From Nemertoderma westbladi (taxonomy: Eukaryota > Xenacoelomorpha > Nemertodermatida > Nemertodermatidae), in the NCBI GenBank assembly GCA_032718475.1, contig JAUCBJ010001002.1:1-64000 (forward strand): 64,000 bases of DNA, in the 5' to 3' direction. The translations under genes were made by a program, and so were the position numbers. This document shows positions 54,511-64,000 of this stretch, piece by piece. Position 1 is the stretch's first letter. The number at the start of each line of letters is the position of its first letter. The notes under the pieces are model-generated. The model saw only the letters and a program-made list of their open reading frames with translations, searched no databases and was not told the DNA's origin.

Positions 54511-54768
54511 CCTAAGCGTGTTCACGATTTTTAGTAGATTACATTTGGTGTTGGGGGGTTATTTCGTGTCGGAAAGTATTTTTATATTTTGATAGATGTA
54601 TTAGGTTGTGTTGATATATTATTACTACTGTACCCTTTTTATTGTTGCTATCAGACTGCTATACTGCAGTACTGTTATATTTTTTAGTGATTGATGTAGT
54701 GCTATTATTTTATGTACCTTATTTACTACTAAATTTATAACTAATTTTATTAAATTTCCGAAACAAAA
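54511..54768. other. Unannotated spacer
   Basis: AT-rich, no feature recognised. Confidence 0.35.
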
Positions 54769-55375
54769 TGTAAATAAACGCCCACCACCTATACAGATAT
54801 GTCAACAATCAGGTGCCAAGCTACTATTGTAAATAAACGCCCACCACCTATACAGATATGTCAACAATCAGGTGCCTAGCTACTATTGTAAATAAACGCC
54901 CACCACCTATACAAATATGTCAACAATCAGGTGCCTAGCTACTATTGTAAATAAACGCCCACCACCTATACAGATATGTCAACAATCAGGTGCCTAGCTA
55001 CTATTGTAAATAAACGCCCACCACCTATACAGATATGTCAACAATCAGGTGCCTAGCTACTATTGTAAATAAACGCCCACCGCCACCACCTATACAAATA
55101 TGTCAACAATCAGGTGCCTAGCTACTATTGTAAATAAACGCCCACCACCTATACAGATATGTCAACAATCAGGTGTCTAGCTACTATTGTAAATAAACGC
55201 CCACCACCTATACAGATATGTCAACAATCAGGTGCCTAGCTACTATTGTAAATAAACGCCCACCACCTATACAGATATGTCAACAATCAGGTGCCTAGCT
55301 ACTATTCTAAATAAACGCCCACCACCTATACAGATATGTCAACAATCAGGTGCCTAGCTACTATTGTAAATATAA
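54769..55375 (+). repeat. 59-bp tandem array, about ten copies
   Basis: The unit begins TGTAAATAAACGCCCACC and ends GGTGCCTAGCTACTAT. Copies differ by single bases (CAGATATG or CAAATATG, GCCTAG or GTCTAG), and one has an extra CGCCAC. No spacers and no coding potential. Confidence 0.96.
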
Positions 55376-55435
55376 AATAATGTAAATAATTAAAAATGAA
55401 ACAGTCTGGCAGTACAGTACTACTGTTCGGCCACA

Positions 55436-56000
55436 TCTCAAGTAGTGAGCGGGAGACCCGCCCCATCCTCGAGCCCCAGCCCACTGCGCCACCTTACCCT
55501 AGAGCCACGCAGGCAGTGGGAGGAGCCACGGATGATGGCAAAGGAAATCCGCCTCCGCACCCATCCCATAACCGTGCTGTAGGGGCGGTCCCATGCCCGG
55601 TGAAGCCTCTCGGCAATCACCCGCAACAGTTTATTGGGCTGGGGGGCCAACACTCCTTCACACAATGCGACGAAGGGTGAGAAGTCGCCTCGGCGCGCTG
55701 AAACAGCCTCAGAATAAAGCCGTTTCTTGATGATGATGGAACTGGTGATGGAACTGGTGGTGCGTTTCAGGTACGACTCGGCGTCAAGGTTGATTGTCCG
55801 TATGTCTATCAACGCCTGAGTCTGAACACTGAAGGCACCACTTATCCCAATGTCGCACCACAGTCCGTCCCCCGTACCGTCCTCGAGCTGCTCCTGGACC
55901 ACGGGCTCGAGAATAACGTTCCGTGGTCCGAAAGCTAGCGCGGCGAGATCTCCAACGGCATCCCGGAGTTCATTATGCCGCTGGATTACCAGGCCCCCCC
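55436..56000 (-). pseudogene. GC-rich retroelement fragment, nuclease-like domain
   Basis: From about 55995 on the minus strand: [67 protein letters not shown], then RRGDFSPFVALCEG, RPYSTVMGWVRRRISFAII and CLRGSRVRWRSG. The H-N-E-x-R-D start, D-I-x-x-x-x-(D/N)-A-x-SY and the CLRGSR end are features I associate with a retroelement C-terminal domain frequent in cnidarians, other invertebrates and protists, possibly nuclease-like. About 180 codons are open. A poly-G run at 55996 disrupts the frame upstream, and no reverse transcriptase is attached. Related in context, but not in sequence, to 52508-52905. Confidence 0.6.
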
Positions 56001-56025
56001 TTCTTACAGTTGAGGCCGTGGTTTA

Positions 56026-56182
56026 GGTCGAAGCCTGAACCACAGCCGTCACAGCGACTTGGGACCCCCACCAGCGGCCTACCGTACCGGATGGCTAGCG
56101 CGTCGAATCCTGAACCACAGCCGTCACAGCGACTTGGTACCCCCACCAGCGGCCTACCGTACCGGATGGCTAGCGCGTCCCT
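56026..56182 (+). repeat. 75-bp tandem duplication
   Basis: Two nearly identical copies containing CCACAGCCGTCACAGCGACT and TACCGGATGGCTAGCGCGTC. The period of 75 keeps a plus frame open, but no recognisable protein results. Confidence 0.88.
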
Positions 56183-56214
56183 GAATTCCTGTATGAATTA
56201 TTCCTTATTACTTA

Positions 56215-56610
56215 CTACTAAATTCAGAATGCAGAATTGAGATATCTAAATACTGAAATTGCTGAAATGTTTTTATAACCAAATCCAAAGCTTTCGAATA
56301 GTCTATAAAACATACATAAACAGCAGAGTCATTTTCTAAATAGTGTTGTATAATTTCTTTGAGTGCAGAAATACATAGATCTGGGCCATGGCCATTTTTG
56401 AAGCTGAATTGAGAATCTGAGGTATTCAATTCATCAACGAAACGTTCAATATAAATAAATTCAAATATTTACTCATAATAGTTGCGAGAGCAATACCTCT
56501 GTAGTTATCGGTTGAGATGATGTCGTTATTCTTATCTTTAACCAAAGGGATTAGATTACACTGCATGAAATCGGAAGGTATGTCACCACACCAGCTGACA
56601 AAGCTTTAAG
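56215..56610 (-). pseudogene. Non-LTR reverse transcriptase, N-terminal palm fragment
   Basis: On the minus strand, across frame breaks: DFMQCNLIPLVKDKNNDIIS, DNYRGIALATIMSK, then TSDSQFSFKNGHGPDLC and YVCFIDYSKALD. These are the K-D..NYR-I-L, QF-F--G--T/P-L and F-DYSKA-D motifs of L2/Jockey-group reverse transcriptases (motif A aspartate present). Truncated at both ends. Confidence 0.8.
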
Positions 56611-56892
56611 GGGAATCCTATATGTTATGTTGGATAATACCTATATACATTGTTTAAACACAATACCTAGCACCTCCTTACAGGTACGACTTCTAGCCAC
56701 TTCCTCCCACTGCTTTCATAGATATGAACAACCTGCTGATGATCGTGTTCCAAGGGAACAAGTTGGTAAGAGTAAATGTAGTGATCCTGGTCAGACATTA
56801 ACATTGCTGAAAGAAACAGATGTAATGCAGCCTGTAAGCGTACTGCGGAGGTCTTGCGTTTACAGAAGAGGCTGTGTGCAAACTCACAACTA

Positions 56893-57313
56893 CTTTACTA
56901 CTACTAGGATCGGCATGCTGCATTGCAGCTGCATTTTTAAGTATGATGTGCTGGCTTGTCTACAAAATTGCGCTGGCACAACTTCCTATCACTTCAAGGC
57001 CAATGTCCTTTAAGATGCGTCTTAAGAATGTCATGGGCTGTCCACCATGTTTATTCACTCCATGAGGCTGCCAAAGCACAAGATTATGCACTGGATGGTC
57101 TTCACGGCGAAAGCAATGTCCTGCAAAGCGGAGGCGGCTTTTATCTAGTGTCAAACTTGGGGGAACCAATGAGACACCTCCAATGTTATATAGTGTCTAG
57201 TTGGAGATGTTGGGTGCATTGTAATTAACACAGTGAACCCGGTGTAGCATTCTTGTGAATGTGCCATCCAGAGATTTGGTGTCCTCAGCAGTTAGAGCCC
57301 AGCATGGACTCCG
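56893..57313 (-). pseudogene. RTE-like LINE, 3' end piece A
   Basis: Starts at its 3' tail (tag triplets, 56893-56910, with GATCGGCATGCTGC). Reads back through LRFAGHCFRREDHPVHNLVL and, after a break, the LNGTFTRMLR-type region around 57240-57310. It stops exactly where piece B's tail begins. Divergent residues and frame breaks show it is dead. Confidence 0.8.
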
Positions 57314-58035
57314 ATACTACTAGTATCGGCATGCTGCATTGCAGCTGCATTTTTAAGAATGCTGTGCCAGCTTGTCGACAAAATTGCTCCACCACAACTC
57401 CCTATCACCCGTGACATTTGCTAGATCATCCGCATCTTCAAGGCCAGTGTCCTTTAAGATGCGTCTCAAGAAAGTCATGGGCTGTCCACCATGCTTATTC
57501 ACTCCATGAGGCTGCCAAAGTACAAGATTATGCACTGGCTGGTCCTCACGGCGAAAGCAATGTCCGGCAAAGCGGAGGCGATTTTGTTCTAGTGTCAAAC
57601 TTGAGGAAACCAATGTGACACCTCCAATGTTATGCATGCGGGGCTGCAGACCCTGACTTATATATGTCTGCAGGCCGTGACCTATCTACGGCCACAGGCA
57701 CTGAGCCATCTCCGGCCGCGGGCCCTGAGCTATCTATTGCTATCTAGTGATTCTGAGAGTACTCCTAAGTCATCAGCAAAGTCTAGATCAGTTAGGTACT
57801 TGGCAGGATTTCCTCGACTTCTGGAGCCAGTAGGTGGAGTTATCATAACCCCATCATCATTATGATGATCTAAGGACATGCGTAGAACATAGTCAACCAC
57901 AATTATGAACAAGAATGGTGCAAGTGTGTCTCCCTGGAGGACTCCCCAAAACACTTCAAATGGTTCTGTGTCACTGTCAACAGTAGTCACAAATGTTGTT
58001 GAACCATCTTATACTGATATGATTGCAGTGTATAC
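57314..58035 (-). pseudogene. RTE-like LINE, 3' end piece B, rearranged
   Basis: The tail (ACTAGTATCGGCATGC) is at 57314. LRFAGHCFRREDQPVHNLVL and LKDTGLEDADDLANVTGDRE follow in a 94-codon frame. At about 57640-57745 a GC-rich stretch with two or three loose copies of a CTGCAGGCC..TGACCTATCT-type motif replaces the thumb. Beyond it the palm resumes (TEPFEVFWGVLQGDTLAPF and LDFADDLGVLSES). Confidence 0.8.
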
Positions 58036-58734
58036 ACGAACTGATTCGCAGCTGCGAATTCTGGTTCTGGGATAAGGATGCCCTTGGCCCTGGAATAAGG
58101 ACCCATATACTTGGCTGCAGGGGTATATGGCCCCACCAGGCAGATGGTAATCTACCAATGGCTGGTCAGGAGTAGAGTGTTCTCATGTCCACTCTGAGTG
58201 CACTTCACTGCGACCTGCACCTGGCAGCAAGGGTACAGGGCATGACCCAGCAGATGAGCTGCAACAGCCAATGGTGGGTCATGTGCGCCAGAGTAGGTAT
58301 GGGTGATGGGCCTCATATCTGACTCCACTGTGAAACCCACCCTGTGGAATGGCAAACCAGGGTGTGGTTTTTGCCCCGAGAACTGACACGGCAAAAAAGC
58401 ACCCCCAAATCCCCACTATGGATTACATTAGTAATGCCACTAGAGGCCAGTGGAATTACCGGACACAATCAGCCTCACAGGCGTCAGTTATCTCATGACC
58501 GGCTGCCTGTTCACCCCCTACAGGAGAGAGAGCGGCCAACAATTCTTTGAGTCCCTTTCCTGATGACCTTTCTGGCCCAAATCCTGGGTCACCAGGGAGG
58601 CCAGATTGTGAGGGGGAGAGGGATTCTGGAGTTGGAGGCTGCTCTCATGTTTCACCCCAACCAACAAGGCCATTGGTGAATCTGAGGCAAGTCACTAGAC
58701 TAGCCTCAGTAAACACCCTAACACTCGGGCCCCA

Positions 58735-59497
58735 ATGCGACAAGGTGAGCTGACTGCCTTGGCAGATAAGCTTTCTCTTAGCGCAGTGGGTGTTCAAGAG
58801 CACCGAATGCAGACTGGCCAGACTGATGAGGTTCTGATTAAGGACATGGGGGGCGGTTGGCAACTCGCCCTCACGTCAGATAGTGGCAATGGTGGAATTG
58901 GTCTCTTGATGAATCCAACTGCACATACAGCATTGGACAAAATAGACCAAATCTATATCCGCATCATCCGTTGCCACTTCTCATGTTCTGGAAGACTGGC
59001 TAAGAAGTTTCCTAAGGTGGTTCTGATTGTGTGCTACTCTCCAAACTAGTGTTGCCCCTGTAAAGGAGGTGGAAAATTTCAACCACAATCTACAAGCAGC
59101 TACTCATGGAGTGGATCAGCATGCATTCTTAACATTCCTGGGAGACTTTAATGCAAGTCTGCATCAATCACCTACATCACCCTGGGTCTATAGCAATAGT
59201 ATTAACCGAAATTCCATCCATTTTCAGGATTTTATCTCTGGAAATGGATTGTTTTTGGCTGGAACCCAGTTCATGAAGGGAACTGGAAAGCTATGGACTC
59301 ATAGTGGACCCAGTGGTCACAAGTCCCAGATACACCATATTATGTTTCGTAGGAAATACAGGAGCTCTATACAAGACTGTAATGCATTTACACTTCGACC
59401 CTTCTCCAGTGATCACCGCCTTATTGTGACCAAGGTAAGACTTAGTCTGCGTGCTAGCAGAATAACGAAATCTGCATTGCCGCGGCATGACTGGTGA
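58735..59497 (+). pseudogene. LINE copy 3: APE-type endonuclease
   Basis: Two overlapping frames (58735-59049 and 59027-59497) together cover the domain. They show VQEHRMQTGQTDEVL, GGIGLLMNPTAH, FLTFLGDFNASLH and SSDHRLIVTKVRL. A missing base near 59042 shifts between them. The catalytic Glu, Asp/Asn and terminal Asp-His are visible; the internal histidine-containing strand reads QIHHIMF instead of QIDHILF. Confidence 0.85.
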
Positions 59498-59909
59498 CTG
59501 GTCCTCTCTGATGCAACAGCCAAGTGTGAGATCCAGCTTCACACTACAGCTGAGCAACAGGTATGAGGTTCTTGCATCTGAGGCGGCAGATCACTGTGAG
59601 GGCTATACTGCCTTCACAGAAGCAGTTAAGTTAGCAGCTGCAGAAACAGTTCCTGTATACCCTCGAAACAGGAAAAGGGCTCCCTGGACTGACAACAAAA
59701 TTCAGAAGTGCCGAAATGACCTCTATAAGGTGCAGAAAGAGTCCCGACTCAAACAGACTACAGTGGTCAAGAATGCAGTTAAGGCTGCATCTAGGTCCCT
59801 GAACAGGCAGTACTCTGTTAATCTACAGTAGCTAATAAACCAACAGGTTGATGCCATCAATGATGCTGACGACAGCAGGCAATCATCCCAGGCATGGAAA
59901 TCGATCAAC

Positions 59910-60860
59910 TTGCTTACTGGGCGGAAAAGCCAACCAACCACCAAGGTTAAGGCTGAATCACCAGCCGATCTTCTCAATGGTTGGAAAGCCCACTTTGAAA
60001 AGCTCCTCAACAATGACAGGGTATTGCCTGAAAACTTTATAGAAGTAAAAGTGTCTGAGTCTGTACTCCCAGATATTCCCTTTGGCGATATCTCCTTTGC
60101 AGAAGTGAAGGCTGCTGCAAAGAGCATTAAGACCAATCGTGCCAGTGGATTAGATTGTGTTCCCCCTGATGTCTTTAAAATACTTGAGTGCTTAAAACTC
60201 ATCTATCCCATCATAGTAGACATGTACCGAACAACAAGAGTCCCACAAGAAATCTAAACAAATAAGTTGGTACCAGATCCGAAGAAGGGCAACCTAACAC
60301 TCTATGGCTCTTTTCGGGGAATCTCATTGATCTCGATTGCTGCAAAGCTATACAATATAATTCTATTAAATCGCATCAGGGATCCCATTGAGAGACTGCT
60401 CTGTGGAAATCAGAATGGGTTCCGTAAAGGTCGTGGGACCATAGAGCCCATTTTGGCACTTAGGAGGATAATTGAAGAGTTATCAAAAATGAAAGACAGG
60501 CATCCGGCTGTTATCTTTGTTGACTTCTTCAAGGCCTTTGATTCAGTCTCTCGCTCACTTATGTTCAGCATACTTTCATTATATGGATTCCTGATGAAAT
60601 TATTGCAGCAATCAGATCAGTATACGATGGTTCAACAACATTTGTGTTTACTGTTGATGGTGACACAGAACCTTTTTAAGTGTTATGGGGCGTCCTCCAG
60701 GGAGACACTTGCACCATTCTTGTTCATAATTGTGGTTGACTATGTTCAACGCATGTCCTTAGATCATCATAATGATGATGGGGTGATGATAACTCCACCT
60801 ACTGGCTCCAGAAGTCGAGGAAATCCTGCCAAGTACCTAACTGATCTAGATCTAGATCTC
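59910..60860 (+). pseudogene. LINE copy 3: reverse transcriptase lacking motif C
   Basis: Fingers and GFRKGRGT are present, as is motif A (IFVDFFKAFDS). A TAA replaces a codon at 60256. After SLYG a one-base loss near 60590 changes frame. The domain ends at LTDLDLDL instead of LTDLDFADD, so the catalytic aspartate pair is gone. The C-terminal piece (60911-61093) continues in another frame to the usual KPAQHS end. Confidence 0.85.
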
Positions 60861-61135
60861 TATCTCGGATCCGCTTTGCAGGACATTGCTTACGCCGTGA
60901 GGACCAGCCAGTGCATAATCTTGTACTTTGGCAGCCTTATGAAGTGAATAAGCATGGTGGACAGCCCATGACTTTCTTGAGACGCATCTTAAAGGAAACT
61001 GGCCTTGAAGATGCGGATGATCTAGCAAATGTCATGGGTGATAGGGAGTTGTGGCAGTGCAATTTTGTCGATAAGCCGGCACAGCATTCTTAAAAATGCA
61101 GCTGCAATGCAGCATGCCGATCCTAGTAGTAGTAA

Positions 61136-62110
61136 GGCAGATTTCGTTGGTCTGCTAGCACACAGACTAAGTCTTACTTTGGCCACAATAAGGCAGTGAT
61201 CACTGGAGAAGGGTCGAAGTGTAAATGCATTACAGTCTTGTATAGAGCTCCTGTATTTCCTACGAAACAGAATATGGCCTATCTGGGACTTGTGACCACT
61301 GGGTCCACTATGAGTCCATAGCTTTCCAATTCGCTACTTGAACTGGGTCCAGCCGAAAACAATTCATTTCCAGAGATGAAATCCTGAAGATGGACGGAAT
61401 TTCGGTTAACACTATCGCTATAGACCCAGGTGCGATGTAGGTGATTGATGCAGACTTGCATTAAAGTCTCCCAGGAATGTTAAGAATGCAAGCTGATCCA
61501 CTCCATCAGTAGCTGCTTGTAGATTGTGGTAGAAATTTTCAACCTCCTCTACAGGGGCAACACTAGTTGGAGAGTAGCACACAATCAGAACCACCTTAGG
61601 AAACTTCATAGCCAGTCTTCCAGAACATGAGAAGTGGCAACGGATGATGCGGTTAGACATTTGGTCTATTTTGCCCAATGCGTCATGTGCAGTTGGTTTC
61701 ATCAATAGACCAATTCCACCATTGCCACTATAATCTGCTGATGCGAGGGCGAGTCGCCAACCACCCCCCATGTCCTTAATCAGAACCTCATCAGTCTGTC
61801 CAGTCTGCATTCGGTGCTCTTGAATACCCACTGCGCTAAGATAAAGCTTATTTGCCAAGGCAGTCAGCTCACCTTGTCGCATTGGGGACCCGAGTGTTAG
61901 GGTGTTAACTGAGGCTAGTCTGGTGACTTGCCTCAGATTCACCAATGGCTTGGTTGGTCGGGCGTCGGGGTGGAACATGAGAGTAGCTTCCAAATCTAGA
62001 AACCCTCTCCCCCTCATAATCTGGCCTCCCTGGTGACCCAGGGTTTGGGCCAGAAAGGTCATCAGGAAAGGGACTCAAAGAATTGTTGGCTGCTCTCTCT
62101 CCAGTAGATA
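61136..62110 (-). pseudogene. RTE-like LINE piece: N-terminal segment and endonuclease (minus strand)
   Basis: The minus strand encodes DDLSGPNPGSPGRPDYEGER, then GIQEHRMQTGQTDEVLIKDM, GGIGLLMKPTAHDALGKID, FLTFLGDFNASLHQSP. A frameshift near 61430 follows, then the SDHCLIVAK end. The endonuclease is otherwise well kept. The reverse transcriptase is absent: the piece ends at 61136, where the AGT tail of copy 3 begins. It may be the 5' part of the element whose 3' part is piece B (57314-58035), split by insertion of copy 3; this is inference, since no duplication is visible. Confidence 0.8.
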
Positions 62111-63540
62111 TTGTGTCAGATATTGTTACATATTTCGAATCCTTCCAAGGCAAGCTTTTTAATTATATTAAAAAATTACGACTAATGTGAAGAATGTCCA
62201 CGATACGGAGGAGGGTGCGATTTCGCAAAAGGCACTTTTTTAAAACGCTTCTAAAAAGAATTTAAAGGCAAAATCGAAAATTCCGGCTTCATGGGGTCAT
62301 CGACGGTGAGTGGAACTAGTGGTGTTTCAAATTTAAAGCAATATGATAAAGATTTGTAGAAAAATCTGGGGGGGGGGGGGGCGTGTCATCAGAAAATGAC
62401 ACTATATTACGAGACATGGCGTATTTATAAATCTAATTACAGTTTATTGGAAGTTATATCCTGCATGGATGTGATAAATCATTAATCCATCTTCACTATA
62501 GTCGACTGAAGCAAACTTAGTCACCGTCTGTGACCGTCCAGTTTTACTGAACACAGTCGCCATTTTCTATTGGACGTTTCGCCATAATTAAACAATAAAG
62601 CCACGTTAAACAATAATTATTTAATGTACATACAGTAGCTAGTCCCTCCACTGCAAACTGGATAATAAAGCAGCAGTCATTAACATAAATAGATATACTA
62701 CATTCTGGAATACGGTAATTAAAGTTGTTTCCAGGTCATTGATTACTCTGCAGCGTTCCGTCCTATAGGGCGACCGCATCGCTGAAAAATGGTGCCTTGC
62801 AACGTTACGAGTATTTCACCAGAACGCTGTTAAGATGACATAATGTAACATAACTTATTTTCATCGAACATGTTTTCAAGGCCAGCAAAAATTAATCACC
62901 GGTACAATGGACAGGGGGATCAATATATGACTTCCCTTCATCGTCAAACACAGGAAATTGCCTTTTCAAGATGATATATTATGCTGCCTGTCCTGTTTTG
63001 TGTGATACCGTACAGGCAGTGGTGGTGCAGTAGTAGTGTACACTTCTAGGGATTATGGTTGCACTACTTAGTCTTGGTGATTTTACATGGTGATTAACTA
63101 CTTGTGAGGCACATTGCACAATGGTGATTCTAGGGCTGGGGATTCTCATCCGCGCCCGCGTACAACATTCGCCCGCGTCCAATCTTCGCCAGCGTCCAAC
63201 TTTCGCTCGGGGAAAACTTTCGCCCACAAGGCAATCTTCGCCAGCGAGCAAACTTCGCCAATAATATTTGTGTTAGTAAACATTTTAGTTACCAATTTAT
63301 GGAAAGGAGCAGGTTACAGAGACGGCTTTTTGTAACCAAAACAATAAACGATGTTGTTACCACTTGAGGGTTAGATTAGAGTTTAGAGAATTAGATAACT
63401 TGTGCCGTTCTTTCATCTTATCATTAGTCATTAAGTAAGGCCTGCAGTGCCTCACTCCCCACCACCAGCCCTGATGGTAACACATTGCTTTTTTTTATGG
63501 GTTCGTGGTGATGTGAGATGTGGTTTACCGATGTTTTATG
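62111..63540. other. Unannotated spacer
   Basis: No gene recognised. A run of about 13 G sits near 62368. At 63140-63265 there are loose copies of a 15-base motif like TTCGCCAGCGTCCAA, of which a plus frame (63114-63335) is a by-product. A short dispersed repeat lies at 63288-63350. Confidence 0.4.
63288..63350 (+). repeat. Short dispersed repeat, copy 2
   Basis: Matches 52252-52306 (TTACCAA..GGAAAGGAG, AGGTTACAG, AACCAAAACAATAAACGA) with scattered changes. Confidence 0.6.
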
Positions 63541-63544
63541 GGAA

Positions 63545-63745
63545 TATTGTCTCAGTATATTATTTAACTTAGAGAGCAGAGTGCGTAATACACATTCTTA
63601 CAGTACTAGAGTTGGTGCTTCAAACTTTTACCTGCCGAATGGTGAATCTTTCAATTTGCGACTGGCACCACATTATCGGCAAGCGGCCAACCGATACCAG
63701 TTCACTCTACTGCCGAAGTCGATAAGGTCTGTATCTCCGAAGTGA
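63545..63745 (+). pseudogene. CR1/L2-like LINE C-terminal scrap
   Basis: Plus-strand reading SRVRNTHSYSTRVGASNFYL, PNGESFNLR, matches the HSYGTRASTSNFYIPN region of the split LINE at 45681-45934. It then diverges (HYRQAANRYQFTLLPKSIRS). No further parts are present. A remnant only. Confidence 0.65.
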
Positions 63746-64000
63746 ACCCCCAAACTACGGACACCCGTAGCCCCCACGGAAGCGATCCTAAAATAACCAG
63801 CGGATCTACATCCAGCTATACCCATCGCCCACGACGCAAGGCTACCGGAGCCGTAACGACGATAGGAAACTCGAACCAATATGCTGTATTGAACGATATC
63901 AACCGCGGTAAGGAATGATTAATAATTAAAATACTTCATCGTTCACACAACTTTTCTGTAAACATGGCCCTCGCTATGAATTTACTGTCTAAAACATTTG
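63746..64000. other. Unannotated end of window
   Basis: No feature recognised. Confidence 0.35.

Larger units (their letters stand above)
58067..61134 (+). mobile_element. RTE-like LINE, copy 3 (near full length, internally deleted)
   Basis: Runs from a 5' region matching copy 1 (CTGGGATAAGGATGCCCTTGG) through the N-terminal segment, endonuclease and reverse transcriptase to the 3' hairpin and four AGT triplets. The endonuclease is split by a frameshift near 59045. It keeps the QEHR (near 58797) and GDFNAS motifs; the IDH motif is changed to IHH. The reverse transcriptase frame is split at 60255 and shifted near 60590. A deletion of about 700 bases at 60850 removes the FADD motif, leaving GATCTAGATCTAGATCTC at the junction. 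Inactive. Confidence 0.85.

Overview
The window looks like nuclear DNA of an invertebrate metazoan, most plausibly a marine one. It carries several families of non-LTR retrotransposon, hAT-, Helitron- and foldback-like DNA elements, long satellite arrays, and one apparent intron-bearing exon with a GTAAGT donor. I see no operons, bacterial promoters, rRNA genes or convincing tRNA genes. Species cannot be named from the sequence. Almost everything recognisable is repetitive. The only candidate host gene is one exon of a CRT-like (drug/metabolite transporter superfamily) membrane protein at about 3.4-3.8 kb on the minus strand.

Layout. 0-5 kb: a LINE fragment, an AT-rich satellite, the transporter exon and a 39-bp tandem array. 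5.2-11.4 kb: a nested stack. A Helitron-like element (5160-11376) is split inside its 3' terminal hairpin by a foldback-like element (5706-11358) whose inverted arms are arrays of a 17-bp unit. That element is in turn split by an RTE-like LINE (5773-8808) and a hAT-like element (9385-10645). 11.4-15.4 kb is mostly unannotatable, with a SINE-like tRNA-derived head. 15.4-17.7 kb: an element with terminal hairpins holding a 5'-truncated LINE whose reverse transcriptase frame is still long and open. 19.3-19.6 kb: a CR1/L2-like C-terminus. 20.0-43.8 kb: one 24-kb array of about 720 copies of a 33-bp unit, with higher-order structure. 43.9-49.2 kb: LINE remnants on the minus strand, one of them split by a second foldback-like element (45935-48987) with 10-bp-repeat arms and by a 223-bp insertion with a 14-bp target duplication. 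49.2-56.6 kb: a second Helitron-like copy, several retroelement pseudogenes and a 59-bp tandem array. 56.9-62.1 kb: a dense cluster of RTE-like LINE pieces in both orientations. 62.1-64 kb: little except a LINE C-terminal remnant.

The most interesting result is the pair of foldback-type elements. Each has short unique ends followed by inverted arms built from its own minisatellite. Each has a target duplication of roughly 8-11 bp, and each sits in a host element whose uninterrupted structure can be reconstructed from other sequence in this window or from its protein frame. The second is the 24-kb satellite: its unit is CpG-free and juxtaposes an acceptor-like polypyrimidine-ACAG with a donor-like GTTAGT, resembling a recursive splice site repeated hundreds of times.
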